Assembly: GCF_000305495.1 (NCBI RefSeq)
Contig: NZ_AJTN02000206.1
Span: forward strand, 1 to 50,199
DNA length: 50,199 bases
Direction: 5' to 3'
Origin: Peribacillus psychrosaccharolyticus ATCC 23296
Lineage (GTDB): Bacteria; Bacillota; Bacilli; Bacillales; DSM-1321
Both the position numbers and the translations under genes were made by a program. The stretch's first letter is position 1; every line of letters starts with the position of its first letter. The notes below the pieces were generated by a model that saw only the letters and a list, made by a program, of their open reading frames with translations, made no database searches and was not told the DNA's origin. Positions 25,839-35,067 of the stretch are shown here, piece after piece.

Positions 25839-26105
25839 GGACTAGCAAATAAGAATGGTAAATTATTTCGTATAAAACTTCTTTTGCTAAAACAAAGATT
25901 CCAGCTACTAAAATAGGCAGTCTCTTGTTCAGAAAGAAATTCAATTACATAGATAACTTGGCTAAATGATTTATTAGACAAGAAAAAAATGTAAAATAGA
26001 TGAATGTGCGATTATCTTTAGATATAATAGTGTGTGTGTTGTAGTTTTTTGAGAGTATATATTGATTATTATTTTCTGAAATTTCCAACATTAGGAGGAA
26101 GGGAA
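25839..26105. other. Gene-free stretch before the arabinofuranosidase gene
   Basis: About 270 bases, AT-rich. A minus-strand frame (25729-25944) crosses its left half but has no SD and overlaps the lipoprotein remnant. No clear promoter consensus stands out before the AGGAGG of the next gene. Confidence 0.4.
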
Positions 26106-27584
26106 ATGTCGGAGCAGTTATTTACCATTCATTTAGACCAAGAACTTGGAACAATTAATCGGAACATTTATGGTCACTTTGCCGAACATTTAGGCAGAGG
26201 AATATATGAAGGTATTTGGGTAGGAGAAGATTCCTCTATTCCAAACAAACAGGGAATTCGATTAGATGTTGTTGAAGCTTTAAAGCAAATCAAGATTCCA
26301 GTACTTCGCTGGCCGGGTGGATGCTTTGCGGATGAGTATCATTGGAAGGATGGTATTGGACCTCGTAGTGAAAGAAAGAGAATGGTAAATACGCATTGGG
26401 GTGGTACAGTTGAAAATAACCATTTCGGTACACATGAATTTATGATGTTGTGCGAAATGCTTGATTGTGAACCTTATATTTGTGGAAATGTGGGAAGTGG
26501 AACTATTCAAGAAATGTCAGAATGGGTGGAATATATGACATTTGAAGGCGAATCCTCTATGGCTGATTGGAGAAGGGAAAATGGACGGGATTTACCATGG
26601 AACTTAACCTATTTTGGTGTTGGTAATGAGAGCTGGGGATGTGGAGGAAATATGACTCCAGAGTATTATGCTGATTTATACAGGCGTTATCAAACATACG
26701 TAAGGAATTATGGTGAAAATAAACTCTATAAGATCGCTGGCGGTGCAAATACATCTGATTATCACTGGACCGAAGTTTTAATGAAAAATGCAGGTGACTT
26801 ACTTGATGGTCTTAGTCTTCATTATTACACGATCACGGGTGAATCTTGGCATGAGAAAGGTTCTGCAACTAATTTTACTGAAGATGAATGGCAAAATACA
26901 ATGAAAAAAGCGTTTTTTATGAAAGAGTTAATCTCAAAACACGGGGAAATCATGGATAAATACGATCCTGAGAAGCGAGTAGGCTTAATTATTGATGAAT
27001 GGGGAACTTGGTTTGATGTAGAAGAGGGGACTAATCCGGGGTTTTTATATCAGCAAAACACAATACGTGACGCCTTAATAACAGCATTACATTTTCATAT
27101 TTTCCAAGAACAGTGTGAGCGTATACAAATGGCTAATATTGCTCAAACAGTTAATGTACTGCAAGCAATGATTCTTACAGAAGAAGAGAAATTAGTCTTA
27201 ACACCTACCTACCATGTATTTGAAATGTTTAAAGGGCATCAGGATGGAAAATTGCTTTCCATTGAAAAGAAAGAGGAAGACACTAATGAGATTCCCCAAA
27301 TCAGTATTTCTGCATCCAAAGGTGAAGCAGGTGAAATAACCATAAGTTTATGTAATTTAGATCTACATGAAGAAACGGTTTGTGGACTGAAGATACCATC
27401 ATTTGATATACATACTAGTGACATTAAGACTAAAATTTTAAATGCTGATAAAATGAATGCTCATAATACATTTGAAGACCCTAACGTAGTAGTTCCTAGT
27501 GAATTAAAAAGCATAAAAATGATTGATAATGCCATAGAAGTCAAATTACCACCTATGTCAGTAGTTGTTCTAACTATCATATAA
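26106..27584 (+). CDS. Alpha-N-arabinofuranosidase, GH51
   Basis: A 492-residue intracellular glycoside hydrolase of family 51. It opens with the family signature [22 protein letters not shown] and [20 protein letters not shown]. The acid/base glutamate is in [11 protein letters not shown] (about residue 175), the nucleophile glutamate in [11 protein letters not shown] (about 297), and a C-terminal beta domain closes the chain. It releases L-arabinose from arabino-oligosaccharides. There is no signal peptide. AGGAGGAAGGG precedes ATG 26106. No arabinose transporter or regulator is next to it, so it depends on genes elsewhere. Confidence 0.93.
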   Translation: MSEQLFTIHLDQELGTINRNIYGHFAEHLGRGIYEGIWVGEDSSIPNKQGIRLDVVEALKQIKIPVLRWPGGCFADEYHWKDGIGPRSERKRMVNTHWGGTVENNHFGTHEFMMLCEMLDCEPYICGNVGSGTIQEMSEWVEYMTFEGESSMADWRRENGRDLPWNLTYFGVGNESWGCGGNMTPEYYADLYRRYQTYVRNYGENKLYKIAGGANTSDYHWTEVLMKNAGDLLDGLSLHYYTITGESWHEKGSATNFTEDEWQNTMKKAFFMKELISKHGEIMDKYDPEKRVGLIIDEWGTWFDVEEGTNPGFLYQQNTIRDALITALHFHIFQEQCERIQMANIAQTVNVLQAMILTEEEKLVLTPTYHVFEMFKGHQDGKLLSIEKKEEDTNEIPQISISASKGEAGEITISLCNLDLHEETVCGLKIPSFDIHTSDIKTKILNADKMNAHNTFEDPNVVVPSELKSIKMIDNAIEVKLPPMSVVVLTII

Positions 27585-27687
27585 TTTGTTTTTATATATA
27601 TATCGAAGTTGCCGAATTTTCTTTAGTCCAAAAGGATCAGTAAGTGAGACCAACATCGGGATTACCGGAAGCAGAGGAGGGATTTTC

Positions 27688-28626
27688 ATTCAGATTATAC
27701 CATTAACCTTAGAATCTAGTTTTGCTGAAGGATCAGTGAATGCGTTCCTTGTGGTCGGAGAAACCGTCACATTGGTCGATACAGGCAATCTGGATGGTTC
27801 TTCGTTTGAGCAATTAAAACGTTTGATTGCCCTTGAAGGATATGGCCTCTCAGATTTAGATCACATTATATTAACGCATATGCATATCGACCATTCAGGA
27901 GGTGTAGCTCGTATTCAAAACGAGGTATCTATTCCTGTATATGTTCATGAAAAGGCGAGACATGTGATTGAAGGAGGGGAAGAAGAGTTTACTAGAGAGC
28001 AAGCTTTTTATCAGGAATTTCTCCATCGAAGCGGGGCTGCCATTACCGAACGCAAAACCCAATCCTATCGGGAATTAAATTGGCAGGAGATTCGGTATGT
28101 GAAAGAGAATGAGTATATAAAGATGGGCGGTTCTGATTTTATCGTAGAGTATTTACCAGGGCACAGTCAGACGGATCTTTTATTTTATAATCAGGAAGGG
28201 TTGGCACTTGCCGGAGATCTTTTACTTCCAGATATATCTGTAAACGCTTTCATTGAACCTCCAGATCCAGGAACGGCAGAGAAGCCCAAAACCTTGCTTC
28301 AATATCGTAAATCACTTAAAAAAATGCATAAGTTGCCGCTAAAAGCAGTCTATCCTGGTCATGGGCATGTAATTACTAATCACAAAGCTTTAGTTGAAAA
28401 AAGATTGGCTGAACACGATAAGCGGTGTTCGCGCATATTAGCTGTCCTTGAAGAGGGCGATGCAACAGTATATCAACTTTGTCAGAAAATCTACCCTAAA
28501 TTAAAAGGCTCTGCGGTGTATTTGGGGTTATCACAAATACAAGGGCATTTAGAATTGCTTGAAGTAAGAGGGAAAACCATTTGTCAGCAAAGAAATGCCA
28601 TAGATATTTATTCAATACGTACGTAA
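27688..28626 (+). CDS. MBL-fold metallo-hydrolase, apparent ATT start
   Basis: About 312 residues of the metallo-beta-lactamase fold: metal motif THMHIDHSGG, then PGHSQTDLLFY, AGDLLLPD, and YPGHGHVI, completing a dinuclear site. The C-terminal 70 residues look like a winged helix. The SD GAGGAGG ends 7 bases before an in-frame ATT (27688), and the product would begin QIIPLTLESSFAEGSVNAFL, as usual for this fold. No ATG, GTG or TTG is in that place; the only upstream frame start (TTG 27586) lacks an SD. It leads the acyl-CoA cluster, suggesting a thioester or lactone hydrolase (inference). Confidence 0.8.
   Translation: MQIIPLTLESSFAEGSVNAFLVVGETVTLVDTGNLDGSSFEQLKRLIALEGYGLSDLDHIILTHMHIDHSGGVARIQNEVSIPVYVHEKARHVIEGGEEEFTREQAFYQEFLHRSGAAITERKTQSYRELNWQEIRYVKENEYIKMGGSDFIVEYLPGHSQTDLLFYNQEGLALAGDLLLPDISVNAFIEPPDPGTAEKPKTLLQYRKSLKKMHKLPLKAVYPGHGHVITNHKALVEKRLAEHDKRCSRILAVLEEGDATVYQLCQKIYPKLKGSAVYLGLSQIQGHLELLEVRGKTICQQRNAIDIYSIRT
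28239..28252 (+). promoter_or_regulatory. Perfect CcpA cre-type site inside the MBL gene
   Basis: TGTAAACGCTTTCA matches TGWAANCGNTNWCA at every position. It lies in the coding region, about 390 bp before the acyl-CoA dehydrogenase start, where bound CcpA could block elongation (roadblock type of repression). Confidence 0.5.
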
Positions 28627-28641
28627 ATTGGAGGGGAAACC

Positions 28642-29811
28642 ATGGATTTTTCATTAACTGATGAACAGAAAATGATTCAGAAAACCGTAAGAAGTTTTGT
28701 TAAAAAAGAACTGTTCCCGCTAGAAGCAGAAGTACTGCGTAACGAAAGGGATGGAAAGCCGGGAATTTCTGAGGAGAAAATTGCTGAATTAAGAAGTAAG
28801 GCAAAGGATATGGGATTTTGGGGAATTAATACGCCGGAAGAATTTGGCGGAGCTGATTTGGGACCGACAATGACCGCATTAATTATGATGGAGCTGGGGA
28901 GAACATTTGTCCCATTTAGTTTTGGCGGTTCTGCCGACAATATTCTTTATTATTGTAATGAACAACAAAAGGAAAACTATCTGCTACCGGTCATAAATGG
29001 TGAGAAAAAGTCATGCTTTGCACTTACGGAACCAACAGCTGGTTCTGATGCTGCAAATATTACTATGCGAGCAGTTAAGGATGGAAACGACTGGGTTCTG
29101 AATGGTGAAAAGGTGTTTATCACCAATGGAAATGAAGCCGATTTTGCCATGGTGTTTGCGATTACAGATAGTGAAAAGGGCCCTCAAGGCGGGGTAACCT
29201 GCTTTTTAGTTGATCGAGAAATGGGCTGGCATTCGGAATATATTCATACGATGGGTGAGTGGGGCCCGGCGTCACTCGTTTTTGATAATGTACGTGTACC
29301 AGAAGAAAATATTCTGGGGGAACTAGGCAAAGGCTTTGCACTGGGGATGAAATGGATTGGGCAAGGGCGCTGGATTATTCCGGCAAGAGGATTGGGTGCT
29401 GCGGAAAGACTCCTGCAGATGGCCATCGACTATTCACACCAACGGTTCACATTTGGTAAGCCAATTTCAGAACGTCAGGCTATTCAGTGGATGATTGCAG
29501 ATTCTGCTGTAGAGATTGAAGCCACTCGTTGGCTGGTTCTCCATGCTGCATGGCTTGCTGAAGAGGGGCGTGATAACCGTCATTATTCTTCTATCGCAAA
29601 ACTATATGGAACAAATATGGCAAATCGTGTAGTCGATCGTGTGCTGCAAATCCACGGAGGTATGGGGTATACGAAAGAATTGCCAATTGAGCGCTGGTAC
29701 AGAGAAATGCGTGTTTGGCGAATTTTTGAAGGAACAGATGAAATTCAACGTCATATCATTTCCCGGAATTTATTAAAAGGAAATGTCAAAGTAGGGGAAT
29801 TGATGGCCTAG
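28642..29811 (+). CDS. Acyl-CoA dehydrogenase
   Basis: A 389-residue FAD-dependent dehydrogenase. Recognisable parts are CFALTEPTAGSDAANITMRA (FAD/substrate loop), GEKVFITNGNEADF, LGAAERLLQMAIDYSHQRFTFGKPI, QIHGGMGYTKELPIERWYRE, and the C-terminal FEGTDEIQRHIISRNLL, where the glutamate before GT is the usual catalytic base. It forms a 2,3-enoyl-CoA from an acyl-CoA, passing electrons to ETF. GGAGGGGAAACC precedes the ATG; it follows the MBL gene by 15 bp and is one operon with the next genes. Confidence 0.93.
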   Translation: MDFSLTDEQKMIQKTVRSFVKKELFPLEAEVLRNERDGKPGISEEKIAELRSKAKDMGFWGINTPEEFGGADLGPTMTALIMMELGRTFVPFSFGGSADNILYYCNEQQKENYLLPVINGEKKSCFALTEPTAGSDAANITMRAVKDGNDWVLNGEKVFITNGNEADFAMVFAITDSEKGPQGGVTCFLVDREMGWHSEYIHTMGEWGPASLVFDNVRVPEENILGELGKGFALGMKWIGQGRWIIPARGLGAAERLLQMAIDYSHQRFTFGKPISERQAIQWMIADSAVEIEATRWLVLHAAWLAEEGRDNRHYSSIAKLYGTNMANRVVDRVLQIHGGMGYTKELPIERWYREMRVWRIFEGTDEIQRHIISRNLLKGNVKVGELMA

Positions 29812-29845
29812 AGCGTTTCTACTATTCTTAAGGAGGAGATTTTTA

Positions 29846-31381
29846 ATGAATCTAACACAACTTCTTGAAGAAAATATCAAAACCTATGGGGAATATCCGC
29901 TGCTTTATGACCGGGACAAACACTATACAAATATTGAGGTTAAAGAACAGGCTATGAAGATTGCAGCGGGGCTTAAAGCTCTAGGTTTAGCTGCAGGTGA
30001 CCGAGTAATTGTCTGTATGCCTAATTGCCCTGAAGTGCTTTTTTGTTATCAAGGTATTACTCGGGCAGGTGCCATAATCGTTCCGGTTATGTTCACTCTT
30101 CACTCGCGGGAAATTCATTTTATTGCTGCTAATTGTGGAGCGAAGGCTGTAATTACTTCCTCCCTAGTTCGGAATAAAATTGAAGAAGGAATGATAGGGT
30201 TAAAGGAAAGTCCTATTCTCATTTCAATCGACGAAATGGAAAATGATAAAATCCTGAACTTATTCAAATTAATGAACAAGTCTCATCAGACAACCCTAAT
30301 GGAATGTGAGCCAAATGAAGAAGAAACGGCCGTAATTCTTTATACGTCAGGAACGACTGGGCAGCCAAAAGGTGTACGCCAGACTCATAAGAATTTGTAT
30401 TCAAATGCACTTAGTTCGTATAAACATAGTGAATCAGAGCGGGGGACAACCCTTGGAATATTGCCGCTTGCTCATGCATATGGCTTAACACTTTCTAATA
30501 TAGCCTTTATTGCGGGAAGTTCAATCGTGATTTTCGCTAAATTTGATACTAAAGGGATTTTTGAAGCGATTGAAAAATACAAAGTGCGTTCATTTTCAGC
30601 TGTACCTGCAATGATTCATGCGCTTTTAGGTTCACCAGACTCAGAGAATTATAATCTATCTAGTTTTCAATACATTGGTTCCGGATCCGCACCGCTGCCA
30701 ATCAGCGTAATCCATGCCTTTCAACAGAAATTCAAAGCAGACATTCATGAAGGTTACGGTTTATCGGAAGCCTCAGCTATTGTTACTGCACAGCGCAAGG
30801 GAATGGAATACAAACCTGGATCTGTTGGTATACCCATTCCTGGAGTAGAGCTCAAAATTATAGCTGCAAATGGGGCAGAACTTCCGGTTGGCCACGTAGG
30901 TGAAGTGGTGGTCCGCGGAGATAATGTTACACCTGGATATTACAACAACCGGGAGGAATCGGAAAAGGCCATTAAGGATGGCTGGCTCCATACAGGAGAT
31001 CTCGGGAAAATAGATGAAGATGGCTATCTATTCATTGTTGACCGTCAAAAAGATTTAATAATTAGGGGAGGATTTAATATTTATCCCAGGGATCTGGAAG
31101 AAATATTAAATCATCATAAAGGGGTTTCCGAAGCAGCGATTATTGGCTTACCTGATGAAAAAATGGGAGAGCAGGTAGTAGCTTGTGTGGTGAAAAATTC
31201 AGAAAGTGAATTAACTGAACAAGAATTAATAGCATACTGTCAAGAACACCTTGCTAAAAATAAAACACCTACGAAAATTGTATTTCTAGATGCACTTCCT
31301 CGGAATGGCGTTGGTAAAATTTTAAAAAATCACCTGCGTTCATCCCTTAGCGGTAAACAGAGTGTTCCAAATGAAATGTAA
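29846..31381 (+). CDS. Acyl-CoA ligase (AMP-forming)
   Basis: A 511-residue adenylate-forming enzyme: P-loop YTSGTTGQPKGV, HGYGLSEAS, TGDLGKIDEDGYLFIVDR, and hinge/lysine motifs RQKDLIIRGGFNIYPRDLEE and NGVGKILK with the catalytic lysine. It activates a carboxylic acid with ATP and CoA, supplying the acyl-CoA for the neighbouring dehydrogenase. AAGGAGGAG precedes the ATG. The acid (fatty, aromatic or branched) cannot be told from sequence. Confidence 0.92.
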   Translation: MNLTQLLEENIKTYGEYPLLYDRDKHYTNIEVKEQAMKIAAGLKALGLAAGDRVIVCMPNCPEVLFCYQGITRAGAIIVPVMFTLHSREIHFIAANCGAKAVITSSLVRNKIEEGMIGLKESPILISIDEMENDKILNLFKLMNKSHQTTLMECEPNEEETAVILYTSGTTGQPKGVRQTHKNLYSNALSSYKHSESERGTTLGILPLAHAYGLTLSNIAFIAGSSIVIFAKFDTKGIFEAIEKYKVRSFSAVPAMIHALLGSPDSENYNLSSFQYIGSGSAPLPISVIHAFQQKFKADIHEGYGLSEASAIVTAQRKGMEYKPGSVGIPIPGVELKIIAANGAELPVGHVGEVVVRGDNVTPGYYNNREESEKAIKDGWLHTGDLGKIDEDGYLFIVDRQKDLIIRGGFNIYPRDLEEILNHHKGVSEAAIIGLPDEKMGEQVVACVVKNSESELTEQELIAYCQEHLAKNKTPTKIVFLDALPRNGVGKILKNHLRSSLSGKQSVPNEM

Positions 31382-31382
31382 T

Positions 31383-31423
31383 CGATTACAAGGATTCAGC
31401 AGGATTAAGAATCCTTGTTATCG
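31383..31423 (+). repeat. Inverted repeat between the ligase and SDR genes
   Basis: CGATTACAAGGATTC pairs with GAATCCTTGTTATCG (one mismatch) around an 11-base loop. No T run follows, so it is more likely a processing or stabilising hairpin, or an operator, than a terminator. Confidence 0.5.
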
Positions 31424-31472
31424 AATTAGGTAGGATGAATAAATAACATCCATGATGAAGGAGAGAGAAACT

Positions 31473-32234
31473 ATGAATCGTTTTACAGGAAAGTCAGCCA
31501 TCGTAACTGGAGGAGCTAGAGGGATCGGAGCAGCTATATCTCGGAAGTTTGCCCACGAAGGTGCAGCAGTAGCGGTTTTGGATGTAGATTATGATGGTGC
31601 AAGTATGCTGGCACAGGAAATCAAGGATGAGGGTGGAAAGGCGATTGCTTTGAAAGTAAATATTGCAAACGCTGAGGAAGTGGAGACAGCATTTAACAAA
31701 GTTGTGGAAGAGTTCGGTAAGCTCGATATACTCGTGAATAATGCTGGGGTTATTCGTGATAATATGCTGTTTAAAATGGAAGAGTCCGATTGGGACACCG
31801 TTATGGATGTCCATCTAAAGGGGAGTTTCTTATGCTCGCGTGAAGCTCAAAAACATATGGTAGCCCAAAAGTACGGAAAAATCGTTAATTTATCATCAAC
31901 TTCTGCACTCGGCAATCGCGGTCAGGCAAACTATTCTGCCGCTAAAGCTGGGCTGCAAGGATTAACTCGGACGATGTCTTTGGAACTCGGGCCATTTGGT
32001 ATTAATGTAAATGCTATTGCACCTGGTTTTATTAAAACAGAAATGACGAAGGCTACAGCTGAGAGAATGGGAATTACCTTGGAACAAATGATTCAAGGGT
32101 CATTGTCACAGTTGGCCATTAAGCGGGCTGGAGAACCGGAAGATATTGCAAATGCAGCGGCATTTTTATGTTCAGAAGAAGCATCATACGTGACCGGACA
32201 GACATTATACGTAGCAGGGAGACCGACCATATAA
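31473..32234 (+). CDS. Short-chain dehydrogenase/reductase, FabG-like
   Basis: A 253-residue SDR: cofactor motif TGGARGIGAA, an aspartate after the second strand (VLDVDYDG), NNAGV, catalytic serine in LSSTSA and YSAAKAG with Tyr-Lys, and PGFIKTEMT. The aspartate at the end of strand 2 suggests NAD rather than NADP. Likely a 3-hydroxyacyl-CoA dehydrogenase in this cluster. AAGGAGAG precedes ATG 31473. Confidence 0.92.
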   Translation: MNRFTGKSAIVTGGARGIGAAISRKFAHEGAAVAVLDVDYDGASMLAQEIKDEGGKAIALKVNIANAEEVETAFNKVVEEFGKLDILVNNAGVIRDNMLFKMEESDWDTVMDVHLKGSFLCSREAQKHMVAQKYGKIVNLSSTSALGNRGQANYSAAKAGLQGLTRTMSLELGPFGINVNAIAPGFIKTEMTKATAERMGITLEQMIQGSLSQLAIKRAGEPEDIANAAAFLCSEEASYVTGQTLYVAGRPTI

Positions 32235-32263
32235 GCAATTGTTTGATGAAAGGAGAATGATAA

Positions 32264-32713
32264 ATGGCGATTGATCAGAGCTTGATAGGCAAAAAAACTG
32301 AGATATATCAATATGAGGTTGAGAAAGGACATATCCGGCGGTTTGTGGAAGCAGTTGGAGATGATTCTCCTTTATACGTAGATGAAGATTTTGCTGTTGA
32401 AACAGCGTTTAATGGACTTATTGCCCCTCCGACGTTTGCAACTACGTTGACGATGGGAAAGGAAAGCCCGTTTGACGGCATAGAAGGCTTTGAGATGCGT
32501 CGAGTCCTTCATGGGGAACAGGAATATGAATTTCACCGCCCTATTAGACCAGGTGCACAGTATTGGGTTCAAAGTGAGATTACCAATGTTTTTGATCGGA
32601 AAGGGAATTCAGGGGCCATGACCTTTATTGTTGTTGAAACAAGAGCAAATGATATTGACAAGCAGCCAGTCGTTACCTGCAAATCAACAATTGTTTACCG
32701 CCAAAGTTTATAA
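32264..32713 (+). CDS. MaoC-like hydratase, N-terminal-type (FAS1 dehydratase fold)
   Basis: A 149-residue hot-dog protein with FVEAVGDDSPLYVDEDFA and LIAPPTFATTL, the pattern of the non-catalytic or partner half of heterodimeric MaoC dehydratases (HadA/HadC-like). AAAGGAG lies before the ATG. It is immediately followed by the catalytic-type half, so the two probably form one (R)-specific enoyl-CoA hydratase. Confidence 0.88.
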   Translation: MAIDQSLIGKKTEIYQYEVEKGHIRRFVEAVGDDSPLYVDEDFAVETAFNGLIAPPTFATTLTMGKESPFDGIEGFEMRRVLHGEQEYEFHRPIRPGAQYWVQSEITNVFDRKGNSGAMTFIVVETRANDIDKQPVVTCKSTIVYRQSL

Positions 32714-32728
32714 GGGGGAGGGAATGGA

Positions 32729-33148
32729 ATGGCACAACAGCTTTTATTTTCGCGTTTAAAAGAAGGGCAGGAGCTTCCTGAACTAGTAAATCCGCCTATC
32801 ACAAGAGTGCAGCTTGTTAAATATGCAGGGGCATCGGGTGACTTTAATCCCCTGCATACTGTGGATAGCTTCGCTGAAAAGGCAGGTCTTGATGGGGTGA
32901 TTGCTCATGGAATGTTAAGTATGGGCTTTATCGGGAAGTATGTTAGAGAGATTCTTGCAGAACATGGTGATATAAAAAAGATTTCAGTTCGCTTCAGCCG
33001 AATGGCTAAGCCTGGAGATACACTTACATGCAGTGGAAAAGTAAGTTCAGTATCGGATGATAGTCAGCAAACAGAATTCGAGGTAATTGTTCGTAACCAA
33101 CATGGTGAGAAGGTTACGTCTGGAGTATGCCTCGTTCATTATTTTTAA
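32729..33148 (+). CDS. MaoC-like hydratase, catalytic-type
   Basis: A 139-residue hot-dog protein with the hydratase motif YAGASGDFNPLHTVDSFAE (the Asp and His are the catalytic pair) and GVIAHGMLSMGFIGKYV. It would hydrate the enoyl-CoA made by the dehydrogenase. Last gene of the acyl-CoA operon, ending in a strong terminator. Confidence 0.9.
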   Translation: MAQQLLFSRLKEGQELPELVNPPITRVQLVKYAGASGDFNPLHTVDSFAEKAGLDGVIAHGMLSMGFIGKYVREILAEHGDIKKISVRFSRMAKPGDTLTCSGKVSSVSDDSQQTEFEVIVRNQHGEKVTSGVCLVHYF

Positions 33149-33178
33149 GTAGTAGGATTGGTCAAACGATACGACTAT

Positions 33179-33222
33179 AAAAAACCCACGAAAACTAATT
33201 TATTTAGTTCGTGGGTTTTTAC
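33179..33222. terminator. Terminator between the acyl-CoA operon and the Spo0E-like gene
   Basis: AAAACCCACG/CGTGGGTTTT enclosing an inner AACTAA/TTAGTT; A and T runs on the two sides allow action on both strands. Confidence 0.85.
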
Positions 33223-33278
33223 ATGTTGAGGCCGTGTGCCTTGCTATTATTTTTTATTTCCAGAGAGTTAAAGATTGT

Positions 33279-33434
33279 TTATCGTAAAAAAGAATGGTCA
33301 TACTGATTAAGCAGCTGATCCAATTCTTGACTGTACAGGATGGTTATGTGAGAATCTAAACCGTTTTTTAACACAATATTTTGCAGTTCAGTTCGCTTAT
33401 TTTCGATATGTTCAAGTAATTCATTTTTTGTCAC
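33279..33434 (-). CDS. ynzD: Spo0E-like aspartyl-phosphate phosphatase (YnzD-like)
   Basis: A 51-residue two-helix protein: TKNELLEHIENKRTELQNIV, then GLDSHITILYSQELDQLLNQY. SQELD is the defining motif of Spo0E-family phosphatases, which remove phosphate from Spo0A or a related response regulator and so delay sporulation. GTG start with AAAGGA 9 bases upstream. In B. subtilis ynzD lies between yneF and ccdA; here the insertion of 25.2-33.2 kb separates it from yneF. Confidence 0.88.
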   Translation of the reverse strand: MTKNELLEHIENKRTELQNIVLKNGLDSHITILYSQELDQLLNQYDHSFLR

Positions 33435-33687
33435 AGCTGCTTATCCTTTCTGGAACTGTTCCTGCAGAATGTTAACCGCAGGGCAGTGAATACTTACCTT
33501 TAATGGGGCTAGTACAAGTATAATATCATTTGGAAATATATTCAATTTATTTAAACTACATCTTATTATTTTAACACGACATATAAATAATAAGAATGCT
33601 AGATTGAGATTGTTCACAAAACGTTAAATATCTTTTTTTCTTTGCTTTGTTAGAATGATGATAGATATTAAATAGGAGTTGACGATC
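33435..33687. other. Intergenic region between the Spo0E-like gene and ccdA
   Basis: About 250 bases holding the divergent promoter regions; AT-rich 3' half with no clear operator. Confidence 0.4.
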
Positions 33688-34395
33688 TTGAATGATGTAA
33701 ACGTATTTTTAGCATTTGGAGCGGGATTTTTAAGCTTTATTTCTCCTTGCTGCTTGCCGCTTTATCCAGCCTTTTTATCATACATAACCGGAATGAGTGT
33801 TGGTCAGCTTAAATCTGAGAATGCTATGCTTCAAAAACGCAGTTTGCTGCATACTTTATTTTTTCTAATTGGCTTTTCATTAGTATTCGTTGCTTTAGGA
33901 GCAACATCAACGATTTTTGGAGAGTTCTTCTCTAAATATCAAGATTTAATCCGTCAAATTGGTGCTATTTTGATTGTTTTCTTTGGTTTAGTGATTATAG
34001 GGGCATTAAATTTTGAATTTTTAATGAAAGAGCGCCGCGTTGATTTTAAAAATCGGCCGTCAGGTTATTTTGGATCGGTATTGATTGGTCTTGCGTTTGC
34101 AGCGGGATGGACACCTTGTATGGGTCCTATTTTGATGGCGGTAATTGGATTGGCAGCAAGCAACCCCGGTTCCTCAATGGTCTATATGCTAGCTTATATT
34201 CTCGGATTTGCCATTCCGTTTTTCGTTCTTTCCTTTTTTATTGGAAAGCTGAAATGGATTAAGAAATATAATCATTACATCATGCAAATCGGTGGTTACC
34301 TTATGATTGTAATGGGAATTATTTTATTCTTCGATTGGATGACTAAAATTACCTCTTTATTTGTTAACGTAATGGGTGGTTTTCAAGGGTTTTAA
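33688..34395 (+). CDS. ccdA: Cytochrome c biogenesis thiol transporter CcdA
   Basis: A 235-residue membrane protein with six helices and the two cysteine sites SPCCLPLYP (first helix) and [10 protein letters not shown] (fourth helix), as in CcdA/DsbD. It carries electrons from cytoplasmic thioredoxin across the membrane to ResA and StoA for haem attachment and spore wall maturation. TTG 33688 is chosen since AGGAG lies 9 bases before it; a TTG nine bases earlier touches the SD. yneI and ccdC follow as in B. subtilis. Confidence 0.95.
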   Translation: MNDVNVFLAFGAGFLSFISPCCLPLYPAFLSYITGMSVGQLKSENAMLQKRSLLHTLFFLIGFSLVFVALGATSTIFGEFFSKYQDLIRQIGAILIVFFGLVIIGALNFEFLMKERRVDFKNRPSGYFGSVLIGLAFAAGWTPCMGPILMAVIGLAASNPGSSMVYMLAYILGFAIPFFVLSFFIGKLKWIKKYNHYIMQIGGYLMIVMGIILFFDWMTKITSLFVNVMGGFQGF

Positions 34396-34595
34396 TGAAG
34401 ACAAATGACATTAAATTTTAACTTTTATGCATAAATGCATTGAAATTAGTTCTTTAGTCCGATATATTTAAAGGTAAGTAGTGCTTTATTATCTCTTAAA
34501 TTACATATTTTACATAATTATCCTGCGGTAACTGTTTTTGTTTAGTCTACTCATGTCGTTTTAGTTTGTTATTAAAAGAAGGGGAGGATTCAATT

Positions 34596-34955
34596 ATGTC
34601 TAGAATACTAATCGTTGATGATGCAAAGTTTATGAGAATGACCCTTTCTAATATACTGATAAAAGCCGGACATGAAGTAATTGGTGAAGGAGAAAATGGA
34701 GAGCAAGGCATTCGCTTGTTCCGTGAATTAAAGCCAGATATTGTCACAATGGATATTACCATGCCAGTATTGAGTGGACTCGAAGCGGTGAAACAAATAA
34801 CGACCGAATTTTCTGATGCGCTTGTCATTATGTGCTCTGCAATGGGACAACAGAAAATGGTAGTAGAAGCGATCGAAGCAGGAGCAAAGGATTTTATTGT
34901 TAAACCTTTTGATGAAAACAGGGTAATTGAAGCCGTTAGCCGAGTCCTAGATTAA
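34596..34955 (+). CDS. yneI: CheY-like response regulator YneI (CcdB)
   Basis: A 119-residue stand-alone receiver domain: acidic pair in LIVDDAKFMR, phospho-acceptor aspartate in DIVTMDITMP, CSAMGQ (switch residue) and the lysine in VKPFD. There is no output domain. It lies between ccdA and ccdC as in B. subtilis, where it is also called ccdB but is not needed for cytochrome c. GGGGAGGA precedes ATG 34596. Confidence 0.93.
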   Translation: MSRILIVDDAKFMRMTLSNILIKAGHEVIGEGENGEQGIRLFRELKPDIVTMDITMPVLSGLEAVKQITTEFSDALVIMCSAMGQQKMVVEAIEAGAKDFIVKPFDENRVIEAVSRVLD

Positions 34956-34986
34956 CCGTTTAGACGAGTCTAAACGGTTTTTTTAT
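34954..34986 (+). terminator. Terminator after yneI
   Basis: AACCGTTTAGAC/GTCTAAACGGTT, 2-base gap loop region, then seven T. Confidence 0.85.
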
Positions 34987-35067
34987 TTTTTTTATGATTT
35001 TTTTTGCTAATTGCAAAGGGTAGTATATAATAATAAAAGAACATATCTTATTAAGATAAAAGGATGA

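Noticed and set aside
25729-25944. Minus-strand hydrophobic frame before the arabinofuranosidase gene
   Set aside because: No SD, TTG start, and it overlaps the lipoprotein remnant.
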